DNA from: Prosthecobacter debontii
GTDB taxonomy: Bacteria > Verrucomicrobiota > Verrucomicrobiia > Verrucomicrobiales > Akkermansiaceae
DNA length: 7,927 nucleotides
Direction of reading: 5' to 3'
Assembly: GCA_945883455.1 (NCBI GenBank)
Contig: CAMCXJ010000099.1
Span: forward strand, 1 to 7,927
The position numbers and the translations under genes were made by a program. Within the stretch, counting starts at the first letter, position 1, and each line of letters begins with the position of its first letter. This document shows, piece by piece, positions 6,391-7,927 of the stretch. Below the pieces are notes generated by a model. It made no database searches, had not been told where the DNA came from, and was given only the letters and a program-made list of their open reading frames with translations.

Positions 6391-6391
6391 C

Positions 6392-7927
6392 TCACCGCGC
6401 ATACGCCTCGACCGAATCGCAGGTGCAGACGAGGTTGCGGTCGCCGTGGACGTTGTCGATGCGGGAGACGGCGGGCCAGAACTTGTGGGTGCGGAGGTAG
6501 GGGAGCGGGAAGGCAGCCTGTTGGCGCGTGTAAGGGTGCGGCCATTCGTCGGCGCAGAGGACGGCGTTGGTGTGCGGGGCGTTCTTGAGCGGATTGTCCT
6601 TCGCGTCCATTTTCCCGCCGATAACATCCATGATCTCGCCGTGGACGGAAACCATCGCGTCGCAGAAGCGGTCGAGCTCGGCCTTGGATTCGGATTCGGT
6701 CGGCTCGATCATGAGCGTGCCGGTGACGGGCCAAGACATGGTGGGCGCGTGGTAGCCGTAGTCCATGAGGCGCTTCGCGATGTCCTCGACGGTGATGCCG
6801 GATTGGTCGGAAAGCGGGCGGCAGTCGATGATGCACTCGTGCGCGACCAAGCCCGTTTTGCCGGTGTAGAGGATGGGGAAGAAATCACCCAAACGCTTGG
6901 CCATGTAGTTTGCGTTGAGGATGGCGATCTCGGTGGCTTTCCGCAGGCCGGCAGCCCCCATCATGGCGATATACATCCATGAAATCACATTGATCGAGGC
7001 GCTGCCGTAGGGCGCGGAGCAGACGGCGTGGCTCTTCTCATCCAGCGCGAAGTGGCCGGGCAGGAAAGGGACAAGCTGCGACGCAACACCGATCGGGCCG
7101 ACTCCCGGGCCGCCGCCGCCGTGGGGAATGCAGAAGGTCTTGTGGAGGTTCAAATGGCAGACGTCCGCGCCGATCAGGCCGGGCGAGGTCAGGCCGACTT
7201 GGGCGTTCATGTTCGCGCCGTCCATGTAAACTTGGCCACCCGCGTCGTGGATGATGGCGGTGATCTCGCGTATCGTTTCCTCGAAGACGCCGTGGGTGGA
7301 GGGATAGGTGACCATCAGCGCGGAGAGGTTCGCGCGGTACTCCTCGGTGCGGGCGATGAGGTCGGCCATGTCGATGTTGCCGCTCGTATCGCATTTCACG
7401 CCGATGACTTTCATGCCGCACATCACGGCGGAGGCCGGGTTCGTGCCGTGAGCTGAAACGGGGATGAGGCAGATGTCGCGGTGGCCCTCACCGCGCGATT
7501 CGTGATAGCGGCGGATGGCGAGGAGACCCGCGTATTCGCCCTGCGAGCCGGCGTTCGGCTGGAGGGAAACGGCCGCGAAACCGGTGATCTCGGCGAGCCA
7601 GTTTTCCAACTGCGTGAGCATTTCCACGTAGCCGGTCGTCTGGGATTTCGGCGCGAAGGGATGGATGGAGGAAACCTCGGGCCAGCTCAGCGGCATCATC
7701 TCCGAAGTGGCGTTGAGCTTCATCGTGCAGGAGCCGAGCGCGATCATCGATTCGTTGAGCGCGAGGTCTTTCGTCTCCAGGCGCTTGATGTAGCGCAGCA
7801 TCTCGGTCTCCGAATGAAAGGCGTTAAAGGCGGGTGCAGTGAGGAATTTCGAGGTGCGGTCGAACGCGGAATCCCATGCGTGACCGGCGGGCGCGTCGCT
7901 TTCGGTGTGAACTCCCAGGAGCCGGCA
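6392..7927 (-). CDS. gcvP: Glycine dehydrogenase (decarboxylating), P protein, C-terminal half
   Basis: The last 511 residues of the PLP-dependent P protein of the glycine cleavage system, which decarboxylates glycine and passes the aminomethyl group to lipoyl-H protein. The frame stays open to the right edge, so the 5' half is missing from the window; an in-frame ATG at 7801 is internal, not the start. Diagnostic pieces: NAFHSETEMLRYIKRLE, MIALGSCTMKLNAT, QPNAGSQGEYAGLLAIRRYH, SAHGTNPASAVMCGM, VYMDGANMNAQVG, and the PLP-lysine site HLNLHKTFCIPHGGGGPG, with the Lys codon at 7141-7139. The HSETEMLRY signature and the linker before it fit the single-chain GcvP (about 950 residues) rather than the split GcvPA/GcvPB form. 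The C-terminus ends normally in the DRNLVCTC region plus a short tail. No other gcv gene is visible; it faces the vapBC pair tail to tail. Confidence 0.97.
   Translation of the reverse strand, partial: CRLLGVHTESDAPAGHAWDSAFDRTSKFLTAPAFNAFHSETEMLRYIKRLETKDLALNESMIALGSCTMKLNATSEMMPLSWPEVSSIHPFAPKSQTTGYVEMLTQLENWLAEITGFAAVSLQPNAGSQGEYAGLLAIRRYHESRGEGHRDICLIPVSAHGTNPASAVMCGMKVIGVKCDTSGNIDMADLIARTEEYRANLSALMVTYPSTHGVFEETIREITAIIHDAGGQVYMDGANMNAQVGLTSPGLIGADVCHLNLHKTFCIPHGGGGPGVGPIGVASQLVPFLPGHFALDEKSHAVCSAPYGSASINVISWMYIAMMGAAGLRKATEIAILNANYMAKRLGDFFPILYTGKTGLVAHECIIDCRPLSDQSGITVEDIAKRLMDYGYHAPTMSWPVTGTLMIEPTESESKAELDRFCDAMVSVHGEIMDVIGGKMDAKDNPLKNAPHTNAVLCADEWPHPYTRQQAAFPLPYLRTHKFWPAVSRIDNVHGDRNLVCTCDSVEAYAR

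Noticed and set aside
5595..6391. vapBC as part of an integrated mobile element
   Set aside because: I found no flanking direct or inverted repeats, integrase, transposase or tRNA end near the pair.
6051..6836. 261-codon minus-strand open frame spanning vapC and gcvP
   Set aside because: It is rich in Arg, His and Pro, overlaps two confidently assigned genes in other frames, and is a high-GC artefact.
6296..6982. 228-codon plus-strand open frame over the gcvP 3' end
   Set aside because: It is low-complexity, rich in Gly, Val, Asp and Arg, and antisense to a highly conserved enzyme: a shadow.
7799..7801. ATG as the start of a split GcvPB gene
   Set aside because: The same frame stays open to the window edge and the upstream residues match the single-chain GcvP linker (NAFHSETE before the Met), so the Met is internal.

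Overview
The window looks like chromosomal DNA from a moderately high-GC bacterium, most likely of the Planctomycetes-Verrucomicrobia-Chlamydiae group and probably a verrucomicrobial lineage. This is an inference from gene content: a two-component kinase with discoidin-like sensor domains and a Tat-exported FAD oxidoreductase of the PF12831 type. None of the visible start codons has a Shine-Dalgarno sequence. All seven readable genes are intact in frame; two run off the window edges.

Layout, left to right. (1) 1-2332, minus strand: a two-component pair. A sensor kinase (signal peptide, discoidin-like extracytoplasmic region, one membrane helix, HisKA_3/HATPase core) overlaps by 4 nt a response regulator whose receiver domain runs off the left edge. 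(2) 2457-5594, minus strand: a tightly overlapped three-gene operon, transcribed as apbE (FAD:protein FMN transferase), then a Tat-exported FAD-dependent oxidoreductase, then a membrane protein that joins a three-helix DUF4405-like module with a His-X13-His pair to a periplasmic DUF2271-like domain. I read it as an extracytoplasmic flavin/haem electron-transfer module, and it is the most interesting part of the window. (3) 5595-5708: a divergent promoter region with one near-consensus sigma70-type promoter for each direction. (4) 5709-6390, plus strand: a type II toxin-antitoxin pair, vapB (AbrB-like) and vapC (PIN RNase). (5) 6392-7927, minus strand: the C-terminal half of single-chain glycine decarboxylase (gcvP), whose 5' part lies beyond the right edge. 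It converges on vapC with only 1 nt between the two stop codons.

How the genes may work together. In the redox operon, ApbE would covalently attach FMN to an exported partner, the soluble oxidoreductase would act on an unknown substrate, and the membrane protein would pass electrons across or along the membrane. The usual flavinylation motif is not present in canonical form; a degenerate version sits in the DUF2271-like domain. The two-component system is co-directional with this operon, separated by 124-160 nt, and may or may not control it. The toxin-antitoxin promoter appears to start transcription at the antitoxin start codon, which would give a leaderless mRNA, and an imperfect inverted repeat in its spacer could be the autoregulatory operator. 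No stretch longer than 300 bases lacks a gene. I saw no tRNA, rRNA, CRISPR array, insertion sequence or convincing intrinsic terminator.
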